Shown here: piece after piece, positions 7,249-15,572 of the stretch
Layout of the letters: each line of letters opens with the position of its first letter
Position numbering within the stretch: position 1 is the first letter of the stretch
Assembly (NCBI GenBank): GCA_902470925.1
Contig: CABRIF010000024.1
Span: forward strand, 1 to 25,335
Reading direction: 5' to 3'
Origin: an uncultured Collinsella sp.
GTDB taxonomy: Bacteria; Actinomycetota; Coriobacteriia; Coriobacteriales; Coriobacteriaceae
DNA length: 25,335 bases
Notes under the pieces: model-generated
The model's database searches: none
Seen by the model: only the letters and a program-made list of their open reading frames with translations
Told to the model about the DNA's origin: nothing
Program-made: the position numbers and the translations under genes

Positions 7249-8122
7249 CGTCGTCGTCTCCCTCCACGTCAGCAGCAGCGACGGGGCGCTGGTTGTTCTT
7301 GTAGTAGATCAGGGACAGCGCGAAGCCGATGAGGGCGATGGTCAGCATCGACATGGTGCTGATGACGCCACCGAGCTCGACAGCGGAGTCGCCGAGGGTA
7401 CCGTTGATGGCAACGAGGCCAGTGTTCAGGGTACCGACGTTCGTGAACAGGGTGCCCATGAGAGCAGCGATCACGAAGCCGAGGAACAGGTACGCAATGT
7501 GCTTCTTAACCGGCAGGTAGCGAAGCAGGATGGCAAAGCCGACCGCAGGCAGGCAGCCGCCGGCAACCGTGAGGCCCTTGCCGAGCCACGCGAAGTCACC
7601 GTTCAGAGCGGCGGTAACGGACTCAACCAGCGGCTGGCCGAAGGCCAGAGCCAGGAAGACCGGGACCATACGGGACAGCATCCAGGACACGGCGCCGAGC
7701 CAGTAGTGCACGTTGTAGGCACTCCAGTTCATCTTCTCGACGTCAGCGTCGCACATGTGACCGAAGAACGTGTTGGCGAAACGACCGGCGATGTCGGTGT
7801 ACACCAGGATGGCGGCGACGGGCACGCCAATGGCGGCCAGAGCCTGCTCGGGGTCCATGTTGGCGCCCACGGCGAAGGCCGTGGCGATGAGGGTACCGGA
7901 GTTGGCGTCGATGCGGGAAGCACCGCCGAAGGTACCGACACCGAGGATGGTGAGCTGCATGCTACCACCGATGTAGAGGCCAGTCGTCAGGTCGCCCATG
8001 ATAAGACCGGTGATCATACCAGCGAACACGGCGGAACCGGCACTGGTGTACCAGTGCAGCTCGTCCATGATCTGGTAGCCTGCGTACAGGGTCAACAGAA
8101 GAATCTGCCACCAAGCAAACAT
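7238..8122 (-). CDS. PTS mannose/galactosamine-family EIIC component
   Basis: A 294-residue EIIC subunit (EII-Sor family) with about eight hydrophobic segments. The conserved GGSMQLTILGVGTFGGASRIDANSG-like loop is present (residues of about 52-76). It forms the sugar-binding membrane part of the transporter with EIID. The ATG at 8122 follows AAGGAGG. It starts 98 bp after EIIB and overlaps EIID by 11 bases. The C-terminus is an acidic tail (EGDDDDEL), echoed at the EIIA C-terminus. Confidence 0.95.
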   Translation of the reverse strand: MFAWWQILLLTLYAGYQIMDELHWYTSAGSAVFAGMITGLIMGDLTTGLYIGGSMQLTILGVGTFGGASRIDANSGTLIATAFAVGANMDPEQALAAIGVPVAAILVYTDIAGRFANTFFGHMCDADVEKMNWSAYNVHYWLGAVSWMLSRMVPVFLALAFGQPLVESVTAALNGDFAWLGKGLTVAGGCLPAVGFAILLRYLPVKKHIAYLFLGFVIAALMGTLFTNVGTLNTGLVAINGTLGDSAVELGGVISTMSMLTIALIGFALSLIYYKNNQRPVAAADVEGDDDDEL

Positions 8123-8220
8123 GGTTTTCCTCCTTCTAAAACGATTTACAGTTCCAACAATACGAACACGCTATATGCAAGCCGCGCATCTCCCTTCGCG
8201 GCCTCAGCGCCAAATGGGAT

Positions 8221-8685
8221 TTAGCCCTCGAACTTCTCGGGGTTGTCCTGGGGCGTGAGCTGCACGACCATGGGCACGCCCATAGCCTTGATCTCGGCGA
8301 ACGCGTCCAGGTCGCCCTGGTCGCAGTTGATGTTGCGGCTGAACTTCTTGACCGAATCCATGGTCGTCATGTTGCCGAGGATGATCTCGTCGAGCTTGAC
8401 GCCGGCCTTGAGCAGGCGGACGTAGGTCTCGGGCTTCTTGGCAACGATGAACAGGCGCTGGGCGTCATACTTGCCAGCGTTGATGTTGTTGGCGGCCTTC
8501 TCCACAGGCAGCACCGACAGCTTGACCGTAGCCGGGCAAGCCATGCGCAGAACCTGCTTCTGGGTGTCATCCTGAGAGGCCTCATCGTCAACGACCATGA
8601 TGCGGCTGACCTGGCGGGCGGTGGACCAGAGGTTGGCCACCTGGCCGTGGATCAGGCGGAAGTCAATACGGGCTCCAACGATCAT
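8221..8685 (-). CDS. PTS mannose/galactosamine-family EIIB component
   Basis: A 154-residue cytoplasmic EIIB (EIIB-Sor family) that transfers phosphate from EIIA to the incoming sugar. The phosphorylated histidine lies in RIDFRLIHGQV (His13), the usual site. VVDDEAS and the LFIVAKKPETYVRLLKAG region are typical. The start at 8685 is one base past the GH35 stop codon, and its ribosome-binding site (AAGGAG) lies inside the end of GH35, so the genes are coupled. A longer in-frame ORF to 8787 is only overlap with GH35. Confidence 0.95.
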   Translation of the reverse strand: MIVGARIDFRLIHGQVANLWSTARQVSRIMVVDDEASQDDTQKQVLRMACPATVKLSVLPVEKAANNINAGKYDAQRLFIVAKKPETYVRLLKAGVKLDEIILGNMTTMDSVKKFSRNINCDQGDLDAFAEIKAMGVPMVVQLTPQDNPEKFEG

Positions 8686-8686
8686 G

Positions 8687-10483
8687 TTACTCAACTCCTT
8701 CTTTGTCGAGGTGATGGATGAGGGGCTCCGATCGCAGGGAGATCGTGCTTTCGTACACACCCTCGGTTTCGAACATAACGAGCTCATTGACGCCGGCGCG
8801 CGTGAAGCCGTGCGGGACGTAGAGCGTCATGATGGGACCCTTCTCCCAATAGCGCCCGACGTTCACCCCATTCACGAACGCGCAGCCCTTGCCAAAGCCC
8901 GTGGTGTCGATGAACGTATCGGCGGGCTCATCGAGCGTGAACTCGAAGCGGTGGAAGGCCGGTTGGCCCTCGACCATGCCCGCGGAAAAGTCGATCCGGG
9001 AAATATCGTCAAGCGGCAGGCAACGGATGTCCCAGCCGGTAATGAAGTGAAGGTCGACGCAGACACCGGTGCGGATGCCCTTGTGCTGCGTGTCGGCGAG
9101 CAGCTTGTGGCCGTAGCCCACGCGCCCCATGTTCTCCACGAGGATGTCCAGGCGATTGTGCTCGGCGGGCAGGACGCACTTGATGTCCTCGCCGATGTGC
9201 TCCTGGTACTGCGTGGCCACGTGCGTGCCCTCAACGAACACCTGCGCGCGGTCGCGCCCATCCACCACGCGGATGCGCTCCTCGTCGGTGCGGTCGCGCT
9301 CGATCTGCGTGGTATACAGGATGTAGCCGAACGCCTGGTCCATATCCTCCATGGTTTGAGGATACTGCGAGGACACCGGCTCGGACAGCGCGTCGAGCAC
9401 GTTGAAGAGGCTCACATGGTCGGTTGCCGGGATGGCATCCTGGGCCACCGCCTGCTTCACGAGGGGCTCGGCCTGCCAAGCATCCGGGTACAGCTCGTGA
9501 ATCATGCGCTGCAGGGCGAAGTACTTGGGCGTGGGGTTGCCTTCCTCGTTCAGCGGCGCGTCGTAGTCGTAGGAGGTGACCTGCGGCAGATCGTGGGTGT
9601 GGCGCGCCGAGCAGCCGTTCATGAAGCCGAAGTTGGTGCCGCCGTGGAACATGTAGAGGTTCACGCCGTCGCCGATCTCCAGGCACTCGCGCACCGAATC
9701 GGCCAGCTCTTCGCCGTCGCGGCGGATGACGTTCTCGGCATAGCGGTTGAACCAGCCGTCCCAGAACTCCATGCACATGAGCGGCCAGTTCTTGCCGTGC
9801 TCCTCGTGGAACGCCTTGAGGGCGGCGAGGTTCTCCGCGGAGCGGGAACCGAAGTTGCCGGTGGCCAGGACACCGTCGTCGATGAGGGTGCCGGCGCGCA
9901 GGCAGCCACGCCACGGACCGTCGGAGGTGCACAGCGGGACGTCGACCCCGCGCTCGACCATAAGGTCGCGGATGGCGCGCAGGTACTCCTTGTCCTCGCA
10001 GTAGGAGCCGTACTCGTTCTCGATCTGCATCATGAGGATGTTGCCGCCGTGCGTGATCTGACGGGGCACGAGCAGCGGCATGAGCTGGTCGTAGTAGGCA
10101 GCCACGAGCTCGAGGAACTTCGGGTCGCGCGAGCGCGGGCGCAGGGAACGGTCCTTCATGAGCCAGGACGGCATGCCGCCCCACTCCCACTCGCCGCAGA
10201 TGAACGGCGACGGACGCACGATGGCCCACAGGCCCAGCGACGCAGCCTCGTCGAGAAATGCCGCGATGTCGTTGAAGCCGGTGAAGTCGAACTCGCCCGG
10301 GCGGGGCTCGATGGTGTTCCAGGTGAAGTAGGTTTCAACCGTGTTGAAGCCCATGGCCTTCAGGTTGTAGAGAGAATGGTGCCAATCGGTGGGGTGCACG
10401 CGCGTGTTGTGGATAGCACCGGAGAGAATAGTAAACGGCTCGCCGTCGAGCAAAAACGTATCTTTTACCTCGAAGGTGTGCAT
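8687..10483 (-). CDS. GH35 beta-galactosidase (BgaC/GnbG type, cytoplasmic)
   Basis: A 598-residue glycoside hydrolase family 35 enzyme without a signal peptide, the size of pneumococcal BgaC. The active-site signature is present as GGNILMMQIENEYGSY (acid/base Glu in ENEY), the nucleophile region is CMEFWDGWF, and the N-terminus has FTILSGAIHNTRVHP and YFTWNTIEP. BgaC-type enzymes prefer terminal beta-1,3-galactose, which fits galacto-N-biose or lacto-N-biose brought in by the adjacent PTS. I chose the ATG at 10483 because AAAGGAG lies five bases upstream; a second ATG at 10498 would place that site inside the coding region. It is the first gene of the GH35-EIIB-EIIC-EIID unit, with a long folded leader and several operator-like palindromes upstream. 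Confidence 0.94.
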   Translation of the reverse strand: MHTFEVKDTFLLDGEPFTILSGAIHNTRVHPTDWHHSLYNLKAMGFNTVETYFTWNTIEPRPGEFDFTGFNDIAAFLDEAASLGLWAIVRPSPFICGEWEWGGMPSWLMKDRSLRPRSRDPKFLELVAAYYDQLMPLLVPRQITHGGNILMMQIENEYGSYCEDKEYLRAIRDLMVERGVDVPLCTSDGPWRGCLRAGTLIDDGVLATGNFGSRSAENLAALKAFHEEHGKNWPLMCMEFWDGWFNRYAENVIRRDGEELADSVRECLEIGDGVNLYMFHGGTNFGFMNGCSARHTHDLPQVTSYDYDAPLNEEGNPTPKYFALQRMIHELYPDAWQAEPLVKQAVAQDAIPATDHVSLFNVLDALSEPVSSQYPQTMEDMDQAFGYILYTTQIERDRTDEERIRVVDGRDRAQVFVEGTHVATQYQEHIGEDIKCVLPAEHNRLDILVENMGRVGYGHKLLADTQHKGIRTGVCVDLHFITGWDIRCLPLDDISRIDFSAGMVEGQPAFHRFEFTLDEPADTFIDTTGFGKGCAFVNGVNVGRYWEKGPIMTLYVPHGFTRAGVNELVMFETEGVYESTISLRSEPLIHHLDKEGVE

Positions 10484-10503
10484 GCCGCTCCTTTGCATTC
10501 GCT

Positions 10504-10565
10504 CAATAGGTCACGCGATTTGGGACGCATGCGCTGAGTGCGTTCCCGGTCGCTGTGACCTATTG
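10504..10565 (-). promoter_or_regulatory. Large leader stem-loop upstream of GH35
   Basis: An 11-bp perfect outer stem (10504-10514 with 10555-10565) encloses a GCGA/TCGC step and an inner stem of GGGACGCA with TGCGTTCCC (one bulge; about 10522-10547). It ends about 20 bp upstream of the GH35 start and, if the promoter is further upstream, would fold in the mRNA leader. No T run follows, so it is more like a regulatory or stabilising leader than a terminator. The outer arms (GTGACCTATTG) could also bind a dimeric protein. Confidence 0.6.
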
Positions 10566-10628
10566 TGACACAAATTTCGAAAAATGTGCTCACCTTGTGC
10601 AGTGGTCTGCAAACGGTAGGTTTTCGTC

Positions 10629-10638
10629 GGTGAACGGT
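10629..10638 (+). promoter_or_regulatory. Third copy of GGTGAACGGT
   Basis: This is an exact match to the two direct repeats upstream of EIIA (5220-5250), here on the plus strand, in front of the GH35-PTS operon. Sharing between the two PTS promoters suggests a common regulator. Confidence 0.4.
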
Positions 10639-10667
10639 ATGTAGCCCTTTTCCCAGCTTATCTGGTA

Positions 10668-10680
10668 AGTATCGGATACT
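10668..10680. promoter_or_regulatory. Palindrome AGTATC-g-GATACT
   Basis: A perfect 6-1-6 palindrome in the GH35 control region. It is operator-like, with no known partner. Confidence 0.3.
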
Positions 10681-10703
10681 GTGGGGGTTAAAAAGAGGTA
10701 CCT

Positions 10704-10731
10704 ACCAGCTGCAATAGCTGGTTACAACCAC
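10704..10731. promoter_or_regulatory. Overlapping palindromes including a GntR-type operator
   Basis: ACCAGCT-gcaat-AGCTGGT (10704-10722) is a perfect 7-5-7 palindrome. It overlaps CTGGTTACAACCAC (10718-10731), which matches the agaS operator in all but two positions. The site is about 235 bp upstream of GH35 and probably regulates the GH35-EIIBCD operon. Confidence 0.55.
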
Positions 10732-10773
10732 TGCACCAGCGGCTTTTTATTGCAGAAATGGCTTCATGTACTT

Positions 10774-10799
10774 GACATGCGTGCATACCTATGCATGTC
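10774..10799. promoter_or_regulatory. Palindrome GACATGC-N12-GCATGTC
   Basis: Perfect 7-bp arms at 10774-10780 and 10793-10799, with a smaller palindrome TGCATA-cc-TATGCA (10783-10796) overlapping the middle. It differs from the TGGT/ACCA sites, so it would belong to another regulator. Its left arm also forms part of a TTGACA string on the plus strand, but no plus-strand gene follows. Confidence 0.35.
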
Positions 10800-11053
10800 G
10801 AACACTTTCCGTCACTAAAGCGGAGAACCGCATGGGCCTGTGGGCTCGAGAGCGAACTGGCTCGCATTTCTCGTGGTTCCAAAGGCGGGGGCGCAGCGCG
10901 TGCGGCCCCGCTGCCGCGCGGGACCCGCGGGCACTCGTCGTCCCGTCGCCGCTCAGCATCCGCAGGCACGCGGCTCGCCCTGCCGCGTGCACCCGGCAGC
11001 CCTGCCGCGGGTCCCGCGCGTGCCTTACCTTGTGCGCGGTCCTTCGGCACAGC

Positions 11054-11106
11054 AAAAAACGCCCCGCCCCGCGCGCGGCCCTGCGGCACGCGAACGGGAC
11101 GGGGCA
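11054..11106 (-). terminator. Rho-independent terminator of the GH20 gene
   Basis: On the minus strand GCCCCGTCCCG pairs with CGGGGCGGGGC (one wobble) and is followed by six T (11054-11059). It lies about 66 bp past the GH20 stop codon and separates GH20 from the GH35 operon. Confidence 0.85.
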
Positions 11107-11171
11107 TCCTTGGGATGGGCGCAGCTCAACGCCCTGTTGCAGCAGCGGTCAACGCATGCTGCGAGAAGCGC

Positions 11172-14100
11172 TTAGCGCTGCTGGCGACGGCGCAGGGCCA
11201 CACCGGCACCCACGCTCGCGACCGCCACGGCAGCCGCCACGCATACCGTCGCCAGCGCGGCATCACCGGTATGCGGCAGAGCGCCTGTGGACCCGTGCGC
11301 GGAGCCCGGGGCGTCCGGCTCCACGCCGGATCCGCCGCCGTTGCTATCCGAGCCGGTATCGTCGGAGCCGCCGTCGGCCTTCGTCCACTTGGCGGTCAGC
11401 CGCAGGTCGGAGGTCACCGGGTCATCGAAGTTCCACGCATGCTGCCAGCCGCCGTCGCGGCCATCGGTGTACCAGCCGCCGAACACCCAGCCGGCAAGCT
11501 CGGGGTCGGGCTGCGCGGGAACCTTGTCGCCCTTCTTGACCGTAAGCACCACGTCCTCATGGCCGGGCACACGATCGTCGATCGTGACCGTGAAGGTCGT
11601 CTCGTCGGGATCCGGATCGGGCGCAGGTGCCTCGTCCAGGCGCAGCGACACCACGCTCTTAGCCAGCTCGCCGCTCAGCGCATACACGCTCTCGATGTCA
11701 CCGGTCTGGTCCTTCACGCACGCCTTGGCCTCGGCGAGCTTCTTGTGCATGGCATCCCAGGTGGCATCGGTGAAGCGCGCCGGCTCCTCGCCGCGCGACA
11801 CCGCCTCGGCTGCGTCGATCACGGCCTGCAGGCGCTCGTAGTCGGGCGCCGCTGCGGCATCGAGCAGGCGGATCTCGGAGGCCGCTGCGTTGCCGTTCAG
11901 GCCCTTCACCCACACCAGGCGCACGGCCCGCACATTGTCCTGCCGATCGAACGACAGCGTGATAGGATCGGTGCCCTTCACCTCGAGCTTGCCGTCGGCA
12001 ACCTGCTTGAAGGTGGTGCCGTCGGTGCTGACCTCGATGCGGTACTGCTGGATATTGCCGTTGGTGCCCGTCTGGCGCGGCGTATAGACGATGCCGTTCA
12101 CGCTCATGGGCGTCTCGGAGGCCAGGCTCAGCCAATGCTCACCCGAGGTGATGTTCCAGTTGCTGTGCCACATGGTGTCCAGATCGCCGTCGAGAACGTT
12201 GGCGGGATCAGAGCCGTCGGCCTGGAAGTCGCTCGCGGTGGCCGTAAGCGTCGCCGGGTCGACGAAGGCGAGCTCACCGCCGTCCTTGAGTTCAAGCGCA
12301 TCGAGCGCCTCCACCAGGGCGTGCTCGTAGCCGTCAACGGTGTCCTGCATGCCGGTGGGCAGGTCGGGGCGAATCATCGCGGCAGCCGCCTGCGTACGGG
12401 CAAGGCTCTCGTCGGTGAACAGATCGGCAAATTGACCGTCGTCGGCTGGCTGCAGCTGCAGGTAGGCCTCCACGCGACGGTAGTCGGCCTTCTCGTAATC
12501 GGTGGCGCTCAGCAGCTCATCGATCTGGCGGGTGAGCGCGGCGATCTGGTCCTTATCGGGGTTGACCTGGTCGAACAGCTCGTAAGCCTGGTCGAGCAGG
12601 GCGCGCAGACCGGGTACGTCCCGCTCGGCGAGCACGGCCTCGGCGGAGATGACCGCATGGTCGAGCTCCATCGTGGAGTCGAATCCCTCGCCCGCGGCAG
12701 CCTGCGTGGTCAGGCGCACGTCGTCAACGTAGCCCTCAAACGCATGCTCGGTGGAGCCGATGCGGCCCACCGGCAGCATGCAGGTTGCCTTGACGCTCTT
12801 GAGGTCATGCGACCCGATGGTGTCCACCAGCTCGCCGTTCACGTACAGGTGCGTGAGCTCGAACTCGTTTTTGATCTCAAGCTCCACCCACTCGTTCACC
12901 GGCAGGGTGTAGTTGAAGGAGTAATCGTGGTTCTCACGGGTGATGCCCACGCAGCCGGTGTCGGCCTGCACGGCCTTGATGGTGCCGTACGCCGACTCGA
13001 ACAGGATCTGGTCGTCGGTTGCGGCGCTCGTGCGCTTGACCTTCACGCGCAGGTCGTTGCCCAGCCCGAGCGTGGTGAGGGCGCCGTCTTTCACCTCGGC
13101 ATAGGAGGATCCGCCGCCGAGCTTGAGCGCGGAGCGCCCGTCGACCTGCTCGATTGCGGCATCGGTTGCCACCAGGTCGCGACCCATGCCGGAGGCGTCG
13201 GCCAGATCATCCATGTTCCACTGGGCGAACACGCCGTCCTCGGTGGCCTCGGCCTCGTAGCCGAAGTTCGTGGAGGGCGCATCGGCCAGCTCGCCGGCGC
13301 GCTCCTTGGCCTGCGCCGTGGTGAGCGCGCCGGTGCCCCAGCCGTTCGCGGCGAACAGGCCCATGGAGTTCGAGACGCGGTCGTAGACATCGTACTCGGA
13401 CATGCCGTTCTCCAGCATGTCGCACATGTCGTTCCACACGGCGAAGGCGCCGCCCGCGATCTGCGGGTCGCCCGCGGGGATCGTGACCTCGCCGATGCTG
13501 TTGAGCGCGTTGTTGTAGCAGATGTCGTCGTTCAGGTAGTCGTAGTAGTAGCCGGCGTTGGGCACGATGTAGAAATGGCCGTCGTTGCAGTCGATCAGGT
13601 CGAAACCCATCTCGTACATCTTGTCCATGTTGGCATAGCCCCAGTTCCAGAGGTTGATCTGGGCACGGGGCTGATCGTTCTCGCCGCCGGTGTGGATGGC
13701 GTCGCCCGTGGTGTACTGGGACAGCGAGCCCCACACGCGCGGGGTGTGGCCGTTCTCATAGGCGTAGTCGAACATCTCGTTGACGAACTTGCGGTACAGC
13801 GGGCTGGACTCCGCGTTGGAGCCCACGTTGTACTCGTCGGCGCCCACATGGATCACGTCGGCGTCGGCAAACACCGCGCTGTCGCCGCCCTTGACGTACT
13901 CGTTGAAGATGCTCGTCACGAACGCCAGGCTCTGCTCGAACTTGTCACCGCGCAGGTCGAGATGGTCGTTCTGGCGGCCGCTCGTGCCGTAGCGCAGGTC
14001 GGGGCGCACCTTGGTGAGGGCCAGCGAATGCGCCGGCGTGTCGATCTCGGGCACGATGTTGACGCCCAAGGCCTTGGACTGCTCGATGAACTCCTTGAAG

Positions 14101-15572
14101 TCGGCCTTGGAGTACCACACGTCGGTGGAGGTGAGGTCGGCCTGGTTGAGCCCGTTGTTGCCGCCCTTCTTGATGTCGGACTCCAGGCGGAAGCCCGAGT
14201 AGGCCTGCATGGCGTCCTGGTTCGCGTTGGTGTAGTTCTCCAGCGGAATGAGATTGTCGTTCAGATGAACCTGGAAGTCGTTCATCTTGTACCAGGCCAT
14301 CTCCTGGGTCATCTGCTTGAGCCAGTCGAGGGTGAAGGTCTTGCGGCCCACGTCGAGGATCAGGCCGCGCACGCGGTAGAGCGGGTAGTCGCGCGAGGTG
14401 CCCGCCGGGAAGGTGGCGTTGCCCGACTGCTTCATGCCCTGCAGGATGGTCTTGCCGCCCCAGTTGGCGCCGGCGACCTCCTCGGCGGTCACGGTGATGC
14501 TCTGGGCGGTTGCGGAGAGCAGGTAGCCCTCGTCTTTCAGACCGAGCGAGGTGTCGTCGGTCAGGGCGAACAGGATGTCACCGGCACCGGCATCGGCGCC
14601 CTCGGCAACCGTGAGCGTCTTGCCGGTCACCGCGGCGTAATCGCTCGCGAACTGCTCGGCCATCTCCTTCAGGGAGGCGTCGGCATAGAGCACGCGCCGG
14701 GCGTTGGCAAAGGTCCCGGTGCCGCCAACCCACTCGCGCAGCTCGGGCAGGATCTTCGGCGCCGGGTTCGCGCCCGCCGGGGCGGTCATGGTGCCCGGAA
14801 CCTCGACCTCGATCTCGCGGAAGGCGTAGTCGGTGGCGTCCGCGGTGTTGGAGATCTTGAACGAGGCCTTCACCGTCACGGTGGAGATGGGATGGTAGAT
14901 CGTGCCGTCGGTGTCGATTACCTGCTCGTAGTCGGTGCCGTTGTATTTGATATCATAGCCGGCGGGCGCCTCGGGCAGATGGTAGGAAAGCGTTTTGGTG
15001 CTCGCCGTCACGGGGTCGACCGTGATGTCGTCGAGATAGTCCTCCGGCTGCTTGTCGGGCGTCGGGGGCACCTCGTTCCACACCTCCATCTCGCCGCAGG
15101 ACACGCTCGGGTAGCTGGAGACCTTCGTGACCTCAAGCTTGACGTAACGGCCGGACACGGGCTTGTCGAGCGTCACCTCGGAGGTGGCGCCCTTGGCACC
15201 CGTCACGGCTTTCGCCGGCTTGCCCCAATCGGTGGTGCTGTCCGATACGTAGATGTTGAAATCGGTGGCGTACTCGGTGTTGCTCTCCCACCACAGCTTG
15301 ACCTGGGACACCTCGGTGGTGGCGCCCAGATCGACATAGGCCCATTGCGTGGGTTTGGCCTCGGCCGACCAGCGGGTTGCGTGGTCGCCATCGACCAGTG
15401 CGGTGGCGGGCAGCGTGTCATACGGCGCCTGGCTCACCGTCACCTTTTTATTCAGGGCGACATTTGTTGCCTCAGCGTACGCAGCTGCAGGTGAGCCTAC
15501 CCCCCAACAGCTCAACGCAAGCGCCGCCGCAGCCATCGTTGCCGCAAGCGCATGCCGTACACGTTTGTGCAT
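11172..15572 (-). CDS. Cell-wall-anchored multidomain GH20 beta-N-acetylhexosaminidase
   Basis: A 1466-residue secreted enzyme. It has a signal peptide (about 1-33) and an F5/8C (CBM32-like) domain (about 36-175). The GH20 N-terminal and catalytic domains span about 275-770, with the catalytic pair Asp579-Glu580 in HVGADEYN. Next come a LamG/concanavalin-like domain (about 780-953), a helical FIVAR-like segment, a second F5/8C domain (about 1105-1239) and another FIVAR-like segment. An InlB/Flg_new-type repeat (about 1322-1395) and a Gly/Ser/Asp linker precede a sortase signal LPHTG (1432-1436) with hydrophobic helix and RRRQQR tail. GH20 enzymes release GlcNAc/GalNAc or, as lacto-N-biosidases, whole disaccharides; which applies is undecided. 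The ATG at 15572 follows GGAGGG. It has its own terminator and probably feeds the downstream PTS locus. Confidence 0.93.
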   Translation of the reverse strand: MHKRVRHALAATMAAAALALSCWGVGSPAAAYAEATNVALNKKVTVSQAPYDTLPATALVDGDHATRWSAEAKPTQWAYVDLGATTEVSQVKLWWESNTEYATDFNIYVSDSTTDWGKPAKAVTGAKGATSEVTLDKPVSGRYVKLEVTKVSSYPSVSCGEMEVWNEVPPTPDKQPEDYLDDITVDPVTASTKTLSYHLPEAPAGYDIKYNGTDYEQVIDTDGTIYHPISTVTVKASFKISNTADATDYAFREIEVEVPGTMTAPAGANPAPKILPELREWVGGTGTFANARRVLYADASLKEMAEQFASDYAAVTGKTLTVAEGADAGAGDILFALTDDTSLGLKDEGYLLSATAQSITVTAEEVAGANWGGKTILQGMKQSGNATFPAGTSRDYPLYRVRGLILDVGRKTFTLDWLKQMTQEMAWYKMNDFQVHLNDNLIPLENYTNANQDAMQAYSGFRLESDIKKGGNNGLNQADLTSTDVWYSKADFKEFIEQSKALGVNIVPEIDTPAHSLALTKVRPDLRYGTSGRQNDHLDLRGDKFEQSLAFVTSIFNEYVKGGDSAVFADADVIHVGADEYNVGSNAESSPLYRKFVNEMFDYAYENGHTPRVWGSLSQYTTGDAIHTGGENDQPRAQINLWNWGYANMDKMYEMGFDLIDCNDGHFYIVPNAGYYYDYLNDDICYNNALNSIGEVTIPAGDPQIAGGAFAVWNDMCDMLENGMSEYDVYDRVSNSMGLFAANGWGTGALTTAQAKERAGELADAPSTNFGYEAEATEDGVFAQWNMDDLADASGMGRDLVATDAAIEQVDGRSALKLGGGSSYAEVKDGALTTLGLGNDLRVKVKRTSAATDDQILFESAYGTIKAVQADTGCVGITRENHDYSFNYTLPVNEWVELEIKNEFELTHLYVNGELVDTIGSHDLKSVKATCMLPVGRIGSTEHAFEGYVDDVRLTTQAAAGEGFDSTMELDHAVISAEAVLAERDVPGLRALLDQAYELFDQVNPDKDQIAALTRQIDELLSATDYEKADYRRVEAYLQLQPADDGQFADLFTDESLARTQAAAAMIRPDLPTGMQDTVDGYEHALVEALDALELKDGGELAFVDPATLTATASDFQADGSDPANVLDGDLDTMWHSNWNITSGEHWLSLASETPMSVNGIVYTPRQTGTNGNIQQYRIEVSTDGTTFKQVADGKLEVKGTDPITLSFDRQDNVRAVRLVWVKGLNGNAAASEIRLLDAAAAPDYERLQAVIDAAEAVSRGEEPARFTDATWDAMHKKLAEAKACVKDQTGDIESVYALSGELAKSVVSLRLDEAPAPDPDPDETTFTVTIDDRVPGHEDVVLTVKKGDKVPAQPDPELAGWVFGGWYTDGRDGGWQHAWNFDDPVTSDLRLTAKWTKADGGSDDTGSDSNGGGSGVEPDAPGSAHGSTGALPHTGDAALATVCVAAAVAVASVGAGVALRRRQQR

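Larger units (their letters stand above)
10484..11171. other. 688-bp region: GH35 operon control region and GH20 3' end
   Basis: No gene is visible. The half next to GH35 (10504-10800) contains a large stem-loop and at least five palindromes or repeats that look regulatory. The half next to GH20 (about 10860-11110) is very GC-rich with small imperfect repeats (ccgcgggacccgcggg and similar) and ends with the GH20 terminator. Confidence 0.6.

Noticed and set aside
10771..10776. Consensus TTGACA on the plus strand near 10772
   Set aside because: It overlaps a palindrome, no good -10 follows at 16-18 bp and no plus-strand gene lies downstream.
10791..15494. 1567-codon plus-strand ORF opposite the GH20 gene
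   Set aside because: A stop-free antisense frame is expected opposite a long GC-rich gene. It has no ribosome-binding site, no known domain, and the GH20 protein on the other strand is unmistakable.
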